A stretch of DNA of 64,000 nucleotides from positions 372,001 to 436,000 of the forward strand of contig JAYWVB010000006.1 of the NCBI GenBank assembly GCA_039881045.1, in the 5' to 3' direction. Shown in pieces: positions 34,461 through 46,946 of the stretch (position 1 is its first letter; each line of letters begins with the position of its first letter). The translations under genes and the position numbers were made by a program. The notes below the pieces were generated by a model that worked only from the letters and a program-made list of their open reading frames with translations, was not told the origin of the DNA and ran no database searches. The DNA is from Chaetomium olivaceum (lineage: Eukaryota > Ascomycota > Sordariomycetes > Sordariales > Chaetomiaceae).

Positions 34461-35391
34461 ATGGATGATTGGCAAACCGAGTACGAATATTATTACACTG
34501 CCTACCTGGGTACTATTAGGCGCCAAGAACCTAATGGCTTCAAACATTTACAGGGCTATCTCCCTATATATCGTGTCTCATTAATACTCCATCGTATGCC
34601 TCACCGTCCTGACTTAGGTTTGTCTTACAATGGACAGCCATCCGTTTACGTGCAGGAGATGGAAGAATACGATCGGACCAAATCTTCGAGGTTGCGCAAT
34701 GATAAAATCAGAAATGAGCCAACCTATCGCCCAAGTGCACTACCACAGGCGGCAGATGAATTAAGCCATGAGTCTACCCTCCAAGCCGAGTTGACCCAGC
34801 CAAGGGAGCCCACCTCATTGCTATTCGTAGTCGACAATACCCGGTTTCCCGCGATCCCGCAGTTTTGGAACCTTCCGGACCGTCTGCCCTATTTTTGGAT
34901 TCACCCAGGAACACGGGATGCCGCTCACCAGCACCTGTACCCCGCCCCGGGTAACTGGTGCTCCCCACGATGCAGACCCCATCTGTTTACTTTGCGGTGC
35001 CAGTTCGGAAGGCGACTCAAATGTCATGCTCTCGGCGCTCAAGGCTACCGGCCCTGTTCCTTTCCACATCCCCGTCCGAGCTACGGATACTCCGATGGGA
35101 TCGAGTACCTACGCTGAACCTCCCATTGTCGTGGGTCCACGGCGATATCCCGTCTCAGAGGGCCTATCCAAAGCAACTGTGGAAACCCTTTCCCACTACT
35201 TAATAACCCACGATGCGGGCTGGCCGGTTTATATAGACTGGTACCAACCCTACCGTGTCGCTTGCTCCTTAACCCGTCCCGGTTATTATCATTGCACCAC
35301 TAATACATACAGGCCCGCCGTACTTCCCCCATCGACATCCGATAACATTGCCGATGACGCCCTTACGGGTCCTTGTATGGAGCGGATGTAG
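34461..35391 (+). CDS. hypothetical protein, two overlapping frames
   Basis: A frame from the ATG at 34461 runs to 35117 (218 codons); a second open frame covers 34918-35391 and ends MERM. The N-terminus has a Tyr-rich start (DDWQTEYEYYY). In the second frame ICLLCGASSEGD, FHIPVRATD and a Cys-containing C-terminus look more protein-like than the tail of the first, so one frameshift or an intron between 34,900 and 35,000 may join them. I do not recognise the family, and no domain, signal peptide or membrane segment is clear. It may not be a gene. Confidence 0.3.
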
Positions 35392-35574
35392 TCAATATTG
35401 GCTTGGGATGCTTCTCTAGACATTTAAGTTAATATCTCTTTACAGAGGTACTATATTTTTCACCCGATCACCGGGTTGAGGGTGTCCCGTATGGGTTTAC
35501 AATAAGAGCTGGAGCGTTTGTCCACTAAGTTGCCCTTGAGACTCGAGCACTTTACATATTTCCCAAGAGCGACA

Positions 35575-37125
35575 ATGTATAAGTCAAGCCTCGGGTGCTT
35601 GTGGGGAGTCGCACTCCTGGGCCTGCGTGCTAGCGCCGCATGCACCAGTTATGGTGTCGACTTTTCCAATGGCGGCACTTATGACATCGACAGTGAATCC
35701 AACGAATACTTCAGTTTCATCACTGTCTTTCAAGGTAAGTCGGCGGCGGGAGGTTCAAGCAAGAACCATGGCGCTGATGTTTATGTAGGATGCTCCCAGG
35801 AAACTATCAGCCCGGTTCTTGTCGGTCCAGACGACAACGTTTATGCCTGCTCTGACATTAGAACCCAACCTGCCGGTACCCAAGTAAGGTCGACATGGTG
35901 AGAACGCCTCCCGGCATGTATTTGTCTGACCCTTTTACTTACCCTTTCCATTAAGCGGTATCCCTTATTCCGCCATGTCGTCGGGGCGCTGGAAGATCAT
36001 CATCACCCGACCAGATATCCAGTCAGCGTACCATATACCTTACTGTCGGTGTGCCGCAGACCACACGGGTGACCGTAAGTGATGTTATCCCTCCAAGGGC
36101 ACTGCTGGTCGCCCTGTTAACCGCCCAAAAGGTTACACCAACAGTTACCATAGGGTACACGACCACCGCAAGGCCACAAAGTATTTGACCTGCGTATCAA
36201 AAGTGTCGAAGCGCCTTGGAAGCTAATAACCTTGCAGCTGTCTTGACAACCCTTGTATTGACAGAGACTCTCATCATTGTTCCTCGAACTGTAACTACCA
36301 GATGCAGCGGCGCAACGCGGACAGTCACAAGCCTCCAGCAAGGTCCAACAGCCGTAGTTACGTCGACAGCAATCAGAACAGTGACAGATAACCAAGTAAC
36401 GAGCTATTGGACGACTACAACCTCGGAAACGGCTAGCTGCCACTACCCATCAAGTAAGCCTCCCACCCCGCCTGACCCGGCAGTCCCGGTGTCAACGACA
36501 GCCCGGTGCCGTGTTTTTAGCGACCGTCAGAACAATGGACTAGAAATTGGGGCCAATATATGCTGACCCTATTATCACAGGACAACTAGATGTGGCTGGC
36601 GCAGCTGCCGTAGCCACCGTCACGGTGACGTACACGCAGACCACCTACACGGTTACCAGCACGATCGTGACTACGGTTCCGGGTAGGACAACCACTGAGC
36701 TTGGTAAGTACCGTGGACAGTAGTTGCGTACTCACCAGCTAACGAAACCACAGTTGTGAGAACAACCACTGCCACAGTGTAAGGGTTACCAGTTTGCTTT
36801 TCTCAAACCTTTCCTTTACCTTCTGCGGCGTGCCAGGGCTCTAACACTTGACAAACAGCACTCCGGCTCCGTCGACCGTGTGTACCGGGGCAAACCCCGA
36901 CGTGACCATCACAATCAGTAGAGGAAACGCTACCCCAGTGACACGAACAGACGTCGTATATCTCACAAGCCATTTGTCCGGCACCGTGTGGGTTGGGTAT
37001 GTTCACTCCGAGTCCTTTTATTGTCGATATCTACTAACCAACCCCCCAGTCAAACGCACGTTACCACCATCACAAATACGGCAAGCGCCACGGCATGCTG
37101 GAGGGCTGGTGGGTGGTTTGGCTAA
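35575..37125 (+). CDS. secreted Thr/Val-rich protein, multi-exon
   Basis: The ATG at 35575 opens a clear signal peptide (LGCLWGVALLGLRASA). Exon 1 ends at 35734, exon 2 is 35789-35897, exon 3 starts at 35956; all have GTAAGT/GTGAGA donors and TAG/AAG acceptors. Further short exons follow near 36120-36180, 36236-36460, 36582-36702, 36753-36777, 36858-36995 and 37050-37125, ending ACWRAGGWFG. The mature part begins with a Cys-containing module (ACTSYGVDFSNGG ... GCSQETISPVLVG ... YACSDIRTQP) and continues with TVT/TTT-rich segments such as TVTVTYTQTTYTVTST that look like an O-glycosylated wall or stalk region. Exon 3 needs a frame change near 35990. The exact later exon borders are uncertain and no family is recognised. 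Confidence 0.55.
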
Positions 37126-37392
37126 ACCTAGGGTGAAGCATTAGTGTTGAGCTGTGCAAGGGGAATGGTAGTGGAAGGCTGCTCCGAAGGACCACTTACA
37201 GTTTAGTAACAGCACTACGGATATTAAGAAAGAAGTAACTGCTTGCTGCCACAACGTATGCAATATCGTGACTTACAGGTACTTGTTATTTGTTGTCGAA
37301 TGTCATTGTTTTATATCAGTATCAGGTGTCGTAAGCGGTAGGACGGTTGTTTGCCCATCACCCCCGACACAACATGTGTTTATGCATGGAAG

Positions 37393-39478
37393 TCAATACC
37401 CTTCTTCATCCTCCTCGTCGCCCTCTAAACAAATCTCGTGCCCGTTTCCCTCACGCACAAACCAACTCACGATAATATTGCAAACCGCAACTCCGGTAAG
37501 ACACCAGAAGACGGCGCCAACAACACCTTTAGCCAAGCCCAACCCGTATAAGAAACCGCCCAAAATGGGGCCAGTCGACCTCGCAAAGCTGCTCACGCTC
37601 TGCCCAATTCCATGTACACTACCCAGGACGCTGGGATGGGGGGTGCAGTTGTTCACGAGGATAGTCTGTCCCGGAAGCGTAAAGGTACGACCGAGGACCT
37701 GGAGGAGAAGAACGCCAATAATGGCCATCCAAACCATCACGCCGTCCTTTGGATGCGGCGGCGGACTAGAGGACGGGACAACACTCAGGTAGGGCACCAA
37801 GAAGTACGTCAAAGGCGGAAGCATCAGGAAGAGCCGCCAGCTACCAACCGTCCCGAGACGCGACGAGAGCCAGGGGTAGACGCCGATTTGAAGGCAGAGC
37901 CCAATCACACCGATGATAGACATTGCCAGTCCCACCTCCGGAGGGCGGAGGCCGAGCCCCCCGGTAAAGATGAAGGGTAATCGGCGCCCATGTGGGTCGT
38001 TATGCGGGTCGTACACGGGCGTGGAGAGGAACACGAACCAAAGGGAGTTGAAGGTGCCGAGTTGGAAAGTTATCAGGAAGTTTGCGACCAGTGTCCAGAT
38101 GACATTGGGCGTAAAAATGCGTCGGAAGGCGAGTCTCTGCGTGTACCTGCGTCGGGGCTGTTTCGACCTCTGGGAGGGTTCAGAGACAGATGACTGCCGA
38201 GAGTGTGCCGTGCCTGCCACACCTGGATCGTCGAGGTCGAGATCCACTCCTCGGTTTTCCAGAAGCGTATATGATGCTCCTGAGCGCCCACTCGAGAGCC
38301 ACTTGCGCAGCTTTTGCCCCAGTTCTAGTCCCCTATCGCGATTGTTCACCCTCAGGTCCAATGTCTAGTCAATATTAGCGCGTTGGCCTTGCATTGGGGC
38401 CTGTATTCTTCGGTAGGACTCACCTCTTCTAGCCATAACCAAACGGTAAAAAAGCTGCAAAGGAGAAAGAAGGCCGCAACCAAGTTTGGTGTGGCGTAGG
38501 GGAAGCGTTTAAAGAAGTCGATATGGCCGAAAAGATCCGGGTAACTCCCGGACGGGTCGGAGAGCATGCCCCCTAATATGGGCCCAACGATAATACCGAC
38601 GTTGAATGTCATGGGTAACAGCAAGAAGGCCCTAGACTGATACCTACACGGTCACCTATGTGAGCATCGATCCGTCTGAGGACGGCAGGGCCATCAACCT
38701 ACTTCTTCTCCTTGACAGTCTCGCTGATCCTGTCATACCAGGGCTTGTTAACAGGCCGCACATCCCAAAATAAACGCGCGTGGGGTTTGGCCTTACATGG
38801 TCCTTAGTATTCCTACGTTTCCGTTTGTGATGCCCCCGATAGACCGAAAAAACAAGGCCTGCCAAAACGAGGTCGAAAAGGCGAAACCAACACAGGACAG
38901 CACTCCCGAGGGAGCAGAGTCAGCGAAGACCGCAAGCACAATATTACTTTAACACTCACATGTTCCTACGAGGCCAATCATCAACACGGTCTTGCGGCCG
39001 ACCCGACCGGAGTCGGCAATTCGGCCCCAGAGCATGGCAGTAAAGAACTGGGCGGCCGTGAAACTTGCGCTACAAGACGAGACGGCTACCGTCAGAAGCC
39101 ACTTCCTGTACAGCCAACGAGGTTAAAAGGAACCACATACTGCAAGACGCCAGCTTGGCCCGAAATAACCGCGTCAGAAAGGGTCGGGTCGAACCATTTG
39201 AGCTGGTAAAACATGTAGGACTGGATGGAGGTTTGGACGAGCGGTTCACTCAGCCTCGCCAGGGTGATGACACAGAGTTGGTCTTTGCGAGGGAGATCTC
39301 TCCAAGAGACCGTTTCCCGCGATGCTGCGCGGTTGTGGGTGGCCCTCATCCCGTCTGCCCCGCGTGAAGATAGGCGCTCGATGCCCCGCCCCGAGCGGTG
39401 GGATGAAGGTGACGGCGCTATCCCGGCATCGACGGTCCTGCTGTTGTCTGGCGTTCCGGATGCATCGGGAACCCCCAT
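37393..39478 (-). CDS. major facilitator superfamily transporter (YCR023C-like)
   Basis: Six exons: 39478-39141, 39069-38960, 38902-38797, 38729-38703, 38643-38424 and 38364-37393. Exon 4 is only 27 nt. All five introns are 57-71 nt with consistent phases, giving 590 residues without a frame break. Membrane segments alternate with motif A-like GRIADSGRVGRKT after helix 2 and GITNGNVGILRTM, which is typical of the fungal YCR023C / zinc-induced-facilitator-like MFS branch. A cytoplasmic loop of about 100 residues rich in Ser/Arg lies between the two halves (KLRKWLSSGRSG ... RSKQPRRRYTQR), and the tail is acidic (EGDEEDEEGY). The substrate cannot be told. The start was taken at the ATG that opens the Ser-rich N-terminus; the frame extends further upstream, so a longer form is possible. 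Confidence 0.88.
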
Positions 39479-42407
39479 AGCAAACGAAAAGATAAACCAA
39501 CGGCCGGGTTCATACACCGAACTTACGTTTGGTGTGGTCTTGGCCGAGGGGCGATCTTTACGCTTAGCCTGGGAGGTTAAGGAGGGCCGAGACAACACGA
39601 GCAACGGGCTGAGAGTAAGACGGGTCGAAAGTGTGGCAGGTCAGGGCATCTTGTGTTGAGCGAAATGTCGTAGTTAAACATTTCATGAAGCAACCTGTGG
39701 GGGGGGCAGAATGGTTAAGTCGCAGGGACGAGTTTAGGCAAGACAAGGGGCCGTTACAGATCGCGCTTGCATGAGATGTCTACTTTACTTCTTGCAGGAT
39801 ATGGATAGGGATCTCAGTCGCAAGAGGCAAGTTGCAAAAATACATCTAACTCCCTTGTCAAATCTCAATTGACTGATAATTAGTGTCGTGGCATTGATAT
39901 CCTAGTTGTCTTCACGTACCAGATCATCTTAACGGCCTGAGCCCGGAGGTCACCGTCCGTTGCTCGGCGGAGAAAGCGGATGGCGGAGGAAAGCAGGGAG
40001 CGTGATCGCCTTGGCCGGTGACGTGAGCCGCGCCGGCCCCAACGGCCAAATCACCACACCCCTGCAGCACGACCCCCCTAGATTCGGCAGAATAGCCGAG
40101 TAGATTCGGCCCGGCACTCGATAAGGACTGAGGGCAGCCTTTTCATCCATGTACTTCCCGTTCGGGGTCACCGTGTATTCAACTGCGAGCCTTTTTACTA
40201 ATAAGTAAATGCAGTACGTGGCGGATACACAACGTCCCCGCGAGGAGCATGCCCACGTGATGGTAGGCTTAGTTACCTAAATGGACTTCATCGTCACTGT
40301 GACCCAAGGAGGTCAGAGCACACGATCCATGACGGTGAGGCAATTCTCGGAGGAGCGATAAGCAGCCTTCCATCCGTTCTGTGACTCTCATATATTGACC
40401 GCTCTGCTGCTGTCGTTTATTAAATCGTGGTCTAACCATCTTTCGCGCGTCTTTACTCATGAAATGGGATATGCACTGTAGCACGGCGACTCCCAAGATT
40501 CCAAAACCAGGGGATCCATGTAGCTTCCTTCGCCTTGTGAGCAATACCTCCGAAGGAAATCCGAACTCGATGATCGTCTTCGTCGCTTGTTCGATCCCCA
40601 ACCCCCTTATTATTCCATCGTCATGGTATCAGCTGAAAAGCCGTTTCCGCAAACCGTTGCAACTTGTGCTAGAGACTCTCAAAAGGTCCCAGGCTGCCTT
40701 ACGAGAGGTGATGGTAAACTGGTGGCGGCCGAGGCACGGTAACACCCGTGTATGAAGCGTCCGAGCCACAATCCCAAATGCTCTCCGTCCTGATCCCCGC
40801 CGTGGGCACCGACCACCGAGCGCGAGCGCGAGCGGCGAAGGCGCACACAGTATTAGCAGGATACACCAACCAAGTGACTACGTCCGGGCAACTATGTGGA
40901 TCCTTCTCCTGGAGGCCGACGACACCGGCTGTTGTCTAAGCCTCAGTGACGTGGGGGGCCGATGGCACGTAACTATACTACCGATCAGCACACTCGCAGT
41001 GTTCAATCATGTCCGAACCCGAAAAAGTTACGCCAACTTTAGATCTCGACCTCGGGGGTGGCAGTTCTACCCCAGAGAGTCCAGCCCACCAAATCCCCTT
41101 CGATAAATAGAAGTCCACGGATCTGTTATCTCTATTCCGGCAACCGTACGAAAAGCCGACCGCCAGTGGGGAGAGAGCGGAGTTGATCCCGTCTTTTGTT
41201 TCGCACGTCCATGCTCCACAGAGGAAGAGCATTGGCAGATCGAGCAGTTGTGTGGACATCTGTTACGACCTCCCCGTGCAAGTGTGGACTGCCGCCCATA
41301 TGCCGCGTTGCCTCCCCCCCTCCCCCCTCCACCCCAGCTGCCAGTGTCAAGAGGTTGCAACGCTATTCTAGCCGAAAAGCTTGAGTGAACGTTGAGGCTA
41401 GGGTGAGCGAAGCCCTGCAGTTGAAACTGCAACCTCGCGCATGGCAATCCTTGTTGCTTGACACTATCAATCTGAGGTATGAAGTTCTTATGCAGGAACT
41501 CGCAGATAGCTTGGATTATCAATAAGACCTGCGTGCTCGTCACTCGACCTCTGCCCTAGGGATGGTCTCCTGCGCAACAAATGCCTTGAAGCGGGCATAA
41601 TTCGCAAGAAGGGTGGAAATCGCTGTGCTCGAAGCCAGGATCAACCTGGGTCGTTTCTCGATGCTCCCGCATTTGTAGGCTACGATTGGCGGGGGAATGG
41701 AAAACGCCCGCCTTTGCAACGAGCGAATTAGACAGTTGGGTGACAAGGTTTTCCTTCTGGTGTCAAACAAACCCTTCGCCGAGCTCTCGACGGTGGGCAA
41801 TCACTGGCAATGCATAATCCAAGAGGACGTGGCATGAAGTTCGAGACGGTCACCGGACCAGACCTCTTGGCTCAAAGGTGGATGCTATCTTTATGTGACT
41901 ACTATACAACAAGTTTTGCCCAACCCAATGCATTCCTGATCCCGAGTTTCCTACTGGTCTTGGGTGTCCCGCCCCGACGACCGATGCAAACCCACGTCTA
42001 TGCCAAACTATCCCATCATACCTAACGCCGGCCCCCCAGAAACACATGCCCCCTATGTGAGCTAGACACCAAGATTCGCGGTATGGGTCTCGAATCCTTG
42101 AAAAGCTGACCAAATACCGCCACAGCCGCCTGCCACCATCGTCTCTTAACGCGAGAATCAATTCTTTTGAACAAGAGTGAACGCCATCATCGTTTGAACC
42201 TCCTCGCGGGTCGGCCCCAGCATTCCAATCCACGGGACTTTTACTCCCCTATCACATGCTCCCACACCTCTGCCGTCATATCCCTGTGGCCTGAGCGTAG
42301 TACGTGTTGGTCGGGTAGCCCGACCAGGGCGGTTCTTGGAGGTACGTCGAAGATTGCTGCCCGCCATGGTTGGTGTAACGGTCGGTCGAGTGCCCTAGTA
42401 AGAATCG
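39479..42407. other. long intergenic region, no supported gene
   Basis: About 2.9 kb separates the MFS gene start from the bZIP gene stop. Open frames on the minus strand at 41067-41543, 41540-41800 and 41850-42233 and on the plus strand at 40459-40755 carry no motif and no credible splice pattern. The region is mixed in composition and includes short C-rich tracts near 41,315-41,335. Promoter elements of the MFS gene must lie at its left end. Confidence 0.45.
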
Positions 42408-43273
42408 TCAGCTGTCAAGGAAAGCAACCAGGCAGCGGTGTTTGAACCCCGGCGACCATTTCATGCGTGCGTCCATACCTCCGTCATGTTCTTCGTACTT
42501 TGCTTTGACCGACTCGAGGCTAGGTGCCGACGTGTGGGCTGTCATACAACGCCCTTCTGTCATCGGCACTCCCGCGTGTCCGTAAGTTGGCGTGAAATCC
42601 TCCCCGGGCCCGGACGGCCTCGGGCTCGATTCGGCCGAGTTCACCGTGACCGTGGCTGGGACGGGCACCACGCTGCTCGGCCACTGGTCGTAAGGATTTC
42701 CGCCGCCGTAGGGAGATCCGTAGGCGTGCGGCACGTCGTATTCGCCCATGTGTCCCCCCCCAATCGTCAAATCCTCTACATCGAGGCCTGGGTCGGATTG
42801 CGAATCAGCGGGAAGGCCGGGCTTAGATTCGGACAGGTAAAGAGGGGGGCGGTGCATACCTGGCGCGTGATATGGTCGCCCAGTGTGCATTTCGAGGGTC
42901 TTCCTTAGTAGGCAAACCTCCGCCTCCAGCCGTTTATTTTGATTCATCACTTGCCTCACTAGAGTGGCATCCTGCCGTTTCCTGAGGGTGTTTACTTCAT
43001 GCTGGAGTTTCTCGATCAACTCCTTGTTGCGGCGCCGTATATTTTGCTGGGCTATTCGGTCGTTCTCTCTTTTCTTATTCCGCTGCTCTTCCGACAGGTT
43101 ACTGACTCGTCTGGCGCCTGCTCAACACACCGTCATCGAGGTCAGCAACGGCAGGGTCTCGGGGAGGTCGGGGGCGGGGGGCGGCCAAGCGGTAGCCAAG
43201 CTATTGTCAACTTACCCTTTCCTTTGACCTTAGAGAGTTTAGGTGGCTCTGTACGATCGGGCTGTGGTGTCAT
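42408..43273 (-). CDS. bZIP transcription factor
   Basis: Exon 1 is 43273-43216, exon 2 is 43117-42408; the 98-nt intron (GTAAGT ... GAGCAG) joins KVKGKG to ARRVSNLSEEQ. Product 255 residues. A basic region NKKRENDRIAQQNIRRRNK at about residues 33-51 is followed by leucine heptads (LIEKLQHEVNTL ... VMNQNKRLEAEVCLLRKTL). The NxxAAxxCR consensus is replaced by NDRIAQQNIR, an arrangement found in a group of short fungal AP-1/Meab-like bZIPs; naming the subgroup would be a guess. The C-terminal half is Pro/Gly/Tyr-rich. The protein is expected to bind DNA as a dimer in the nucleus. No frame break. Confidence 0.88.
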
Positions 43274-45105
43274 ATTCGACCTCGCTGGTTGAGAGCTATC
43301 CGAAGCGTGTGCGAGAACCGCAAATGGGCTGTGTCACGGCATATGCCGAGCGGTGGGTGCTAAAACAAAATATGCAGTATGGGTGAGAGGGGCTTGGGCC
43401 ACGCTTTAAAAACAAGTGTCTTCACAAAGACCGGCGCGTGGTGTGTTAAGCCGGCCTGATAAACCCTCAACTTCCTATGCCGGAACGGCAGGGTAAGGAT
43501 TGGCCTCGACGGTGGAGCACGCAGAATCTTGAAGAAGCAGGGCTGCCCCTCCACCTACCCACCGACTCAGGGCCCATCCTTGCCGGTTGGGGCGGAACGC
43601 GCTTAGTGCAGCAAAGCTGGTGTGGGTGGTGGCAGTCATCGATCACGGTTCACCAATTCACAGAGTGAGGCGATACGATGTTTTTGACAGATAACACGCG
43701 GGAGTCCAACGGCCTCAAAAGCCCTCCACACACACCGCCCCCTTTCAATCTCGCCCCCATCGCCAGCCGAGCCAGCCCAGAACAGCTCGATCACAGGTAA
43801 CGGGCGGTGGGCGGTGGGCGGTGGGCAGTGACGACATGCCTTTAGTCCGGGAAGATATTATGTGGCACCGCCGAGTTCCGCAGAGCTGCCAGAAACCCCT
43901 GTTGTAGATCCATATCGCCAGCCGCATCGCCGTGCGCGCGATGGAGCCTTGGAAACCGCATCGGGGCGTATTGGGCCAAGCCCGACTACAACTTCACTGC
44001 TTGCTCATTCGGGGACTCAGGAACGTTCCCCCCGCCGCCAACGGTGGTGCGTCGATAGATAGACCATGAGCCCCATCGGGGGAGTGTACCATACGCGCTA
44101 CCAGCTTCTGCCGAGCACTCCGGCTTTGGCATGGCGGTATGGCAAGAGACCGCGTTCTAGACACCTAGCTCCGCCAGGGCTTGTGGCGTTTCCACGCCGC
44201 CGTTTTGCCGTCAGCACCAGAGGGCAGAAATAGGTAGGTACATGTACCTAGATGAAACATGCCGGCTCCATACCGGGGGTTGCTGCATTGCCTCCCCGCC
44301 CAGCGTTGGCGGTTGAGGGGAAGGGTGGCGACACTCGAACGCCCCTAAAGCTAGGGATGGGTCCGTGGTGCCGCGAGGGCTGACGACATATTGTAGCCAC
44401 GACTGGATGTAAAAAGAAGAAGGGAGGCAATGAGTGCGTTGAGGGCGGCATTTGCCAAAAACAACACGCCGGTGGGTGGTGCCTTGATCACCAGGGTGCC
44501 CTGAGCATCTGAGCCGGTGTGACCGTGAACGATCTGCCTCTATCGGGCTCCTTTAGATCGTTCAAGTTTGAGCGCCAACACAAAAGCGTTGTAATTTTGC
44601 CGAGTTTCCCGGCTACCCCCACCCGCCAAACTCTTCCCCGGGCAAAAAGCCCGCCCTCGCGAGCGCAGAGGGGGCCGGGCTGCTTTCATGGCCCCCCGAG
44701 AAACCACTGGTCCCTTGCAGGGTCAAGGTGGACGCTTGGTGATACCTGTGTTATTGTGTCGGGATCCAACTATCGCCATGCGGCTCCGGTAATCAAGGAA
44801 AGCGAAGCACTTATCGATAGATGAATAGGTCGAGCGGCTGAAGCTAACTCGAGAAAGTCAACGCTTAGGTTAACAGCCCACGCAAGAAGAGGTCAAAGAT
44901 CAAAGACAGCTGACGGACTGAAAAACCAACCAAGGGACTAGCTGAACATACGACGTGATAGGTATCATTGAGAGGTGGGTATATCGAGGGAGGGAGGCCA
45001 GCCTCAGGCGGGTCCTCCTTCTGTTCGTCTTCGGATGTTCGTCTATCTGCCCATAATCGACCGGGTAAGCCGGGAGTCGTGCTCCTCATGCCACGGATTG
45101 TGATT
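43274..45105. other. intergenic region, bZIP promoter and 3' flank of pseudouridine synthase
   Basis: This 1.8 kb lies upstream of the bZIP gene and downstream of the pseudouridine synthase. Small open frames on both strands are motif-free. It contains the G-rich repeat at 43802-43827 listed separately. The part adjoining 43274 should be the bZIP promoter, which is long enough to hold upstream ORFs that I cannot separate from chance. Confidence 0.45.
43802..43827 (+). repeat. GGGCGGT tandem repeat with G-quadruplex pattern
   Basis: Four GGG runs are separated by CGGT three times in a row, satisfying the G3-N4 quadruplex pattern. It lies about 530 bp upstream of the bZIP start codon. Confidence 0.7.
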
Positions 45106-46533
45106 TCACTCAACAATGGCATCCCCAGCTGCACCAACCAAATCTTCCATCCCGCCAACTTGTGTTGGTCCACTGGTTCCTTCTGGCGGCAAGGCCCAAG
45201 CAGGCAGAGGGCTGACGTAACTCCAGGCCCCCTCAGCATCCTCGTACCGGAGACTGTGGAGCCACAGCGCGAGCTCCTGGTTCCCAGGGTCGGTATAGAG
45301 AGGAGTGCTGCAGACGGCGCAAACCTCACCCGACATCTTTTCGGCCTTCTTTTTGTAGTAGTCATCCACCATCTCATCGTAGTACGCGACCGCATCAGCC
45401 ACCTGGTCCTTGCCCATGCGTGAGAGGCGAGTGACTACGTCCTCGTCGGTGTTCAGCGTCCCCTCGGCATCGTTACAGCCCAAGCCCAAGCCCCAGACCC
45501 TTTGATTGGCATAGATAGGGTCGTTTTGGATTGGGTGTCCCAGGAACTGCAGATGCACCCTGAGCTGATGAGTTCTGCCTGTGACGGGCAAGCATCGCAC
45601 GATGGAGTATCCCTCGTCTGCCTTTCGACCACCGGTCGGTTGAGAGCCCGGCTCTGGCCGCCCAACAACCGGTTCCTCTGCCGGCACCGTCGGCTCAGTA
45701 TCATGGCAAGACACGCCCAAGTCGGAAGCTGGGGGGTAGTACGCCAGGCGCTTGAAGACAGTCCTCGCGGCTTTGCCGTTGGCTCGCACCCTGTTCAACC
45801 CGAGCTTGGGGGAGATCTGAAGAATGGGCTGGTCACACACGACCTCTCCGTCTGGAAATCTGCCGATGACGCGGGCGACGTACTCTTTGCGAACGCTCCT
45901 CTGGAAAATCTGCACACCGAGTTGCTCAGCGGCCTTGGCGTGCTTTGCGATGAACATGATACCGCTCGTCAACCTGTCGAGCCTGTTGCAGGGTCGCGGG
46001 GTAAAATCGAGGCCTCTCTCTGCCTTCATGATCTCGACAATAGAGTTGTAGTTGTAACGACCGGCTGGATGAACAGGCACGCCCGACGGTTTGTTGATGA
46101 CGATCATGTCATCATCCTCGTGAATGACACCGATAGGATCGGCAGTGACAGGGGGCTCATGGCGATGAGTGGTATGAGATATGAGGTGCCCGTTCTTCAG
46201 TATGTGGTGCGGGCCCACGGTCTTGCCATTCACGGCAACCAGGCCAGACTCCATGGCTTCACGATAGTACTCGAGAGGCCGGTCGCGGAACTCGCTCTGA
46301 AAAACGTCAACCAATTGCCGGCCCCGCCATCGTTCTTTGCACCAGGTGTTGTATGTATAGAAGTAAGGAGAAACGCGACGCAAGCCGTCCTCGAAATAGT
46401 AGGGCCGCGGCCATGGTTCCGATAATATTGGGGAGGGAACAACAGATCCAGAAGCGGGGCCATCTGGAACGGATTTATCTTGGGATTGCTGCGGCGCGAC
46501 GGGCCCGGCGATGCGGGTTACAGAAGCCGCCAT
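45106..46533 (-). CDS. RluA-family pseudouridine synthase (Pus8/Pus9-like)
   Basis: An intronless frame of 475 residues starts at the ATG at 46533; the frame is open upstream only from a TTG. The enzyme isomerises uridine to pseudouridine in RNA. The S4-like N-terminal part (WRGRQLVDVFQSEF ... YREAMESGLVAVNGK) precedes the catalytic domain with VINKPSGVPVHPAGRYN, the active-site CNRLDRLTSGIMFIAK (catalytic Asp in RLD) and the C-terminal VTGRTHQLRVHLQFLGHPIQNDPIY. This matches the Pus9/Rib2 branch, which modifies U32 of tRNAs; the yeast Rib2 deaminase half is absent. Two CxxC pairs near the C-terminus (CAVC and neighbours) are unusual but not complete enough to call a zinc site. No mitochondrial presequence is obvious. 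It is head-to-head with the thioesterase gene. Confidence 0.93.
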   Translation of the reverse strand: MAASVTRIAGPVAPQQSQDKSVPDGPASGSVVPSPILSEPWPRPYYFEDGLRRVSPYFYTYNTWCKERWRGRQLVDVFQSEFRDRPLEYYREAMESGLVAVNGKTVGPHHILKNGHLISHTTHRHEPPVTADPIGVIHEDDDMIVINKPSGVPVHPAGRYNYNSIVEIMKAERGLDFTPRPCNRLDRLTSGIMFIAKHAKAAEQLGVQIFQRSVRKEYVARVIGRFPDGEVVCDQPILQISPKLGLNRVRANGKAARTVFKRLAYYPPASDLGVSCHDTEPTVPAEEPVVGRPEPGSQPTGGRKADEGYSIVRCLPVTGRTHQLRVHLQFLGHPIQNDPIYANQRVWGLGLGCNDAEGTLNTDEDVVTRLSRMGKDQVADAVAYYDEMVDDYYKKKAEKMSGEVCAVCSTPLYTDPGNQELALWLHSLRYEDAEGAWSYVSPLPAWALPPEGTSGPTQVGGMEDLVGAAGDAIVE

Positions 46534-46946
46534 CTCCCTACAGGACGCTGCAAGACCCAGTACTGGTCGTGGTAGAGCCAGTATCGTAGAATTCCGTATT
46601 TCGATAGCGCCGGTGGTTTTATGCAAGGGTGGTTGATGGGATGCTGTGTACCCGTAAAACCGATGTTTTCGGGAGCAAAAAAAGGCGGTCAGGGAGGGCA
46701 GGATTTCCAAAATAGCTCGGGTAAGGATTCCCCACCCTTTCAACCCCAAGGCCGATGGGACCCAGGTCTCGGCTTCCCGACCCGACCCTGGGCCGCCGTC
46801 GGTTTATTTACATGGACACAGAGCAGCCGCCTCTCGTTGTCATGTTTCTCTCTCTTTTTCGGCGAAGGGAATCAATCGTGAGCGCTACCTCCTCCCATCA
46901 AAAGCGAGCCTGCAACTCACCGACGCGCCCCACTTGACGGTCCGCA
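46534..46946. promoter_or_regulatory. divergent promoter, pseudouridine synthase and thioesterase
   Basis: A 413-bp spacer separates the two divergent start codons. It contains CT-rich leader-like sequence near 46,830-46,860. No TATA box is evident. Confidence 0.45.

Noticed and set aside
41067..42233. Series of minus-strand open frames of 86-158 codons
   Set aside because: No motifs, no credible splice sites joining them, and composition like non-coding DNA.
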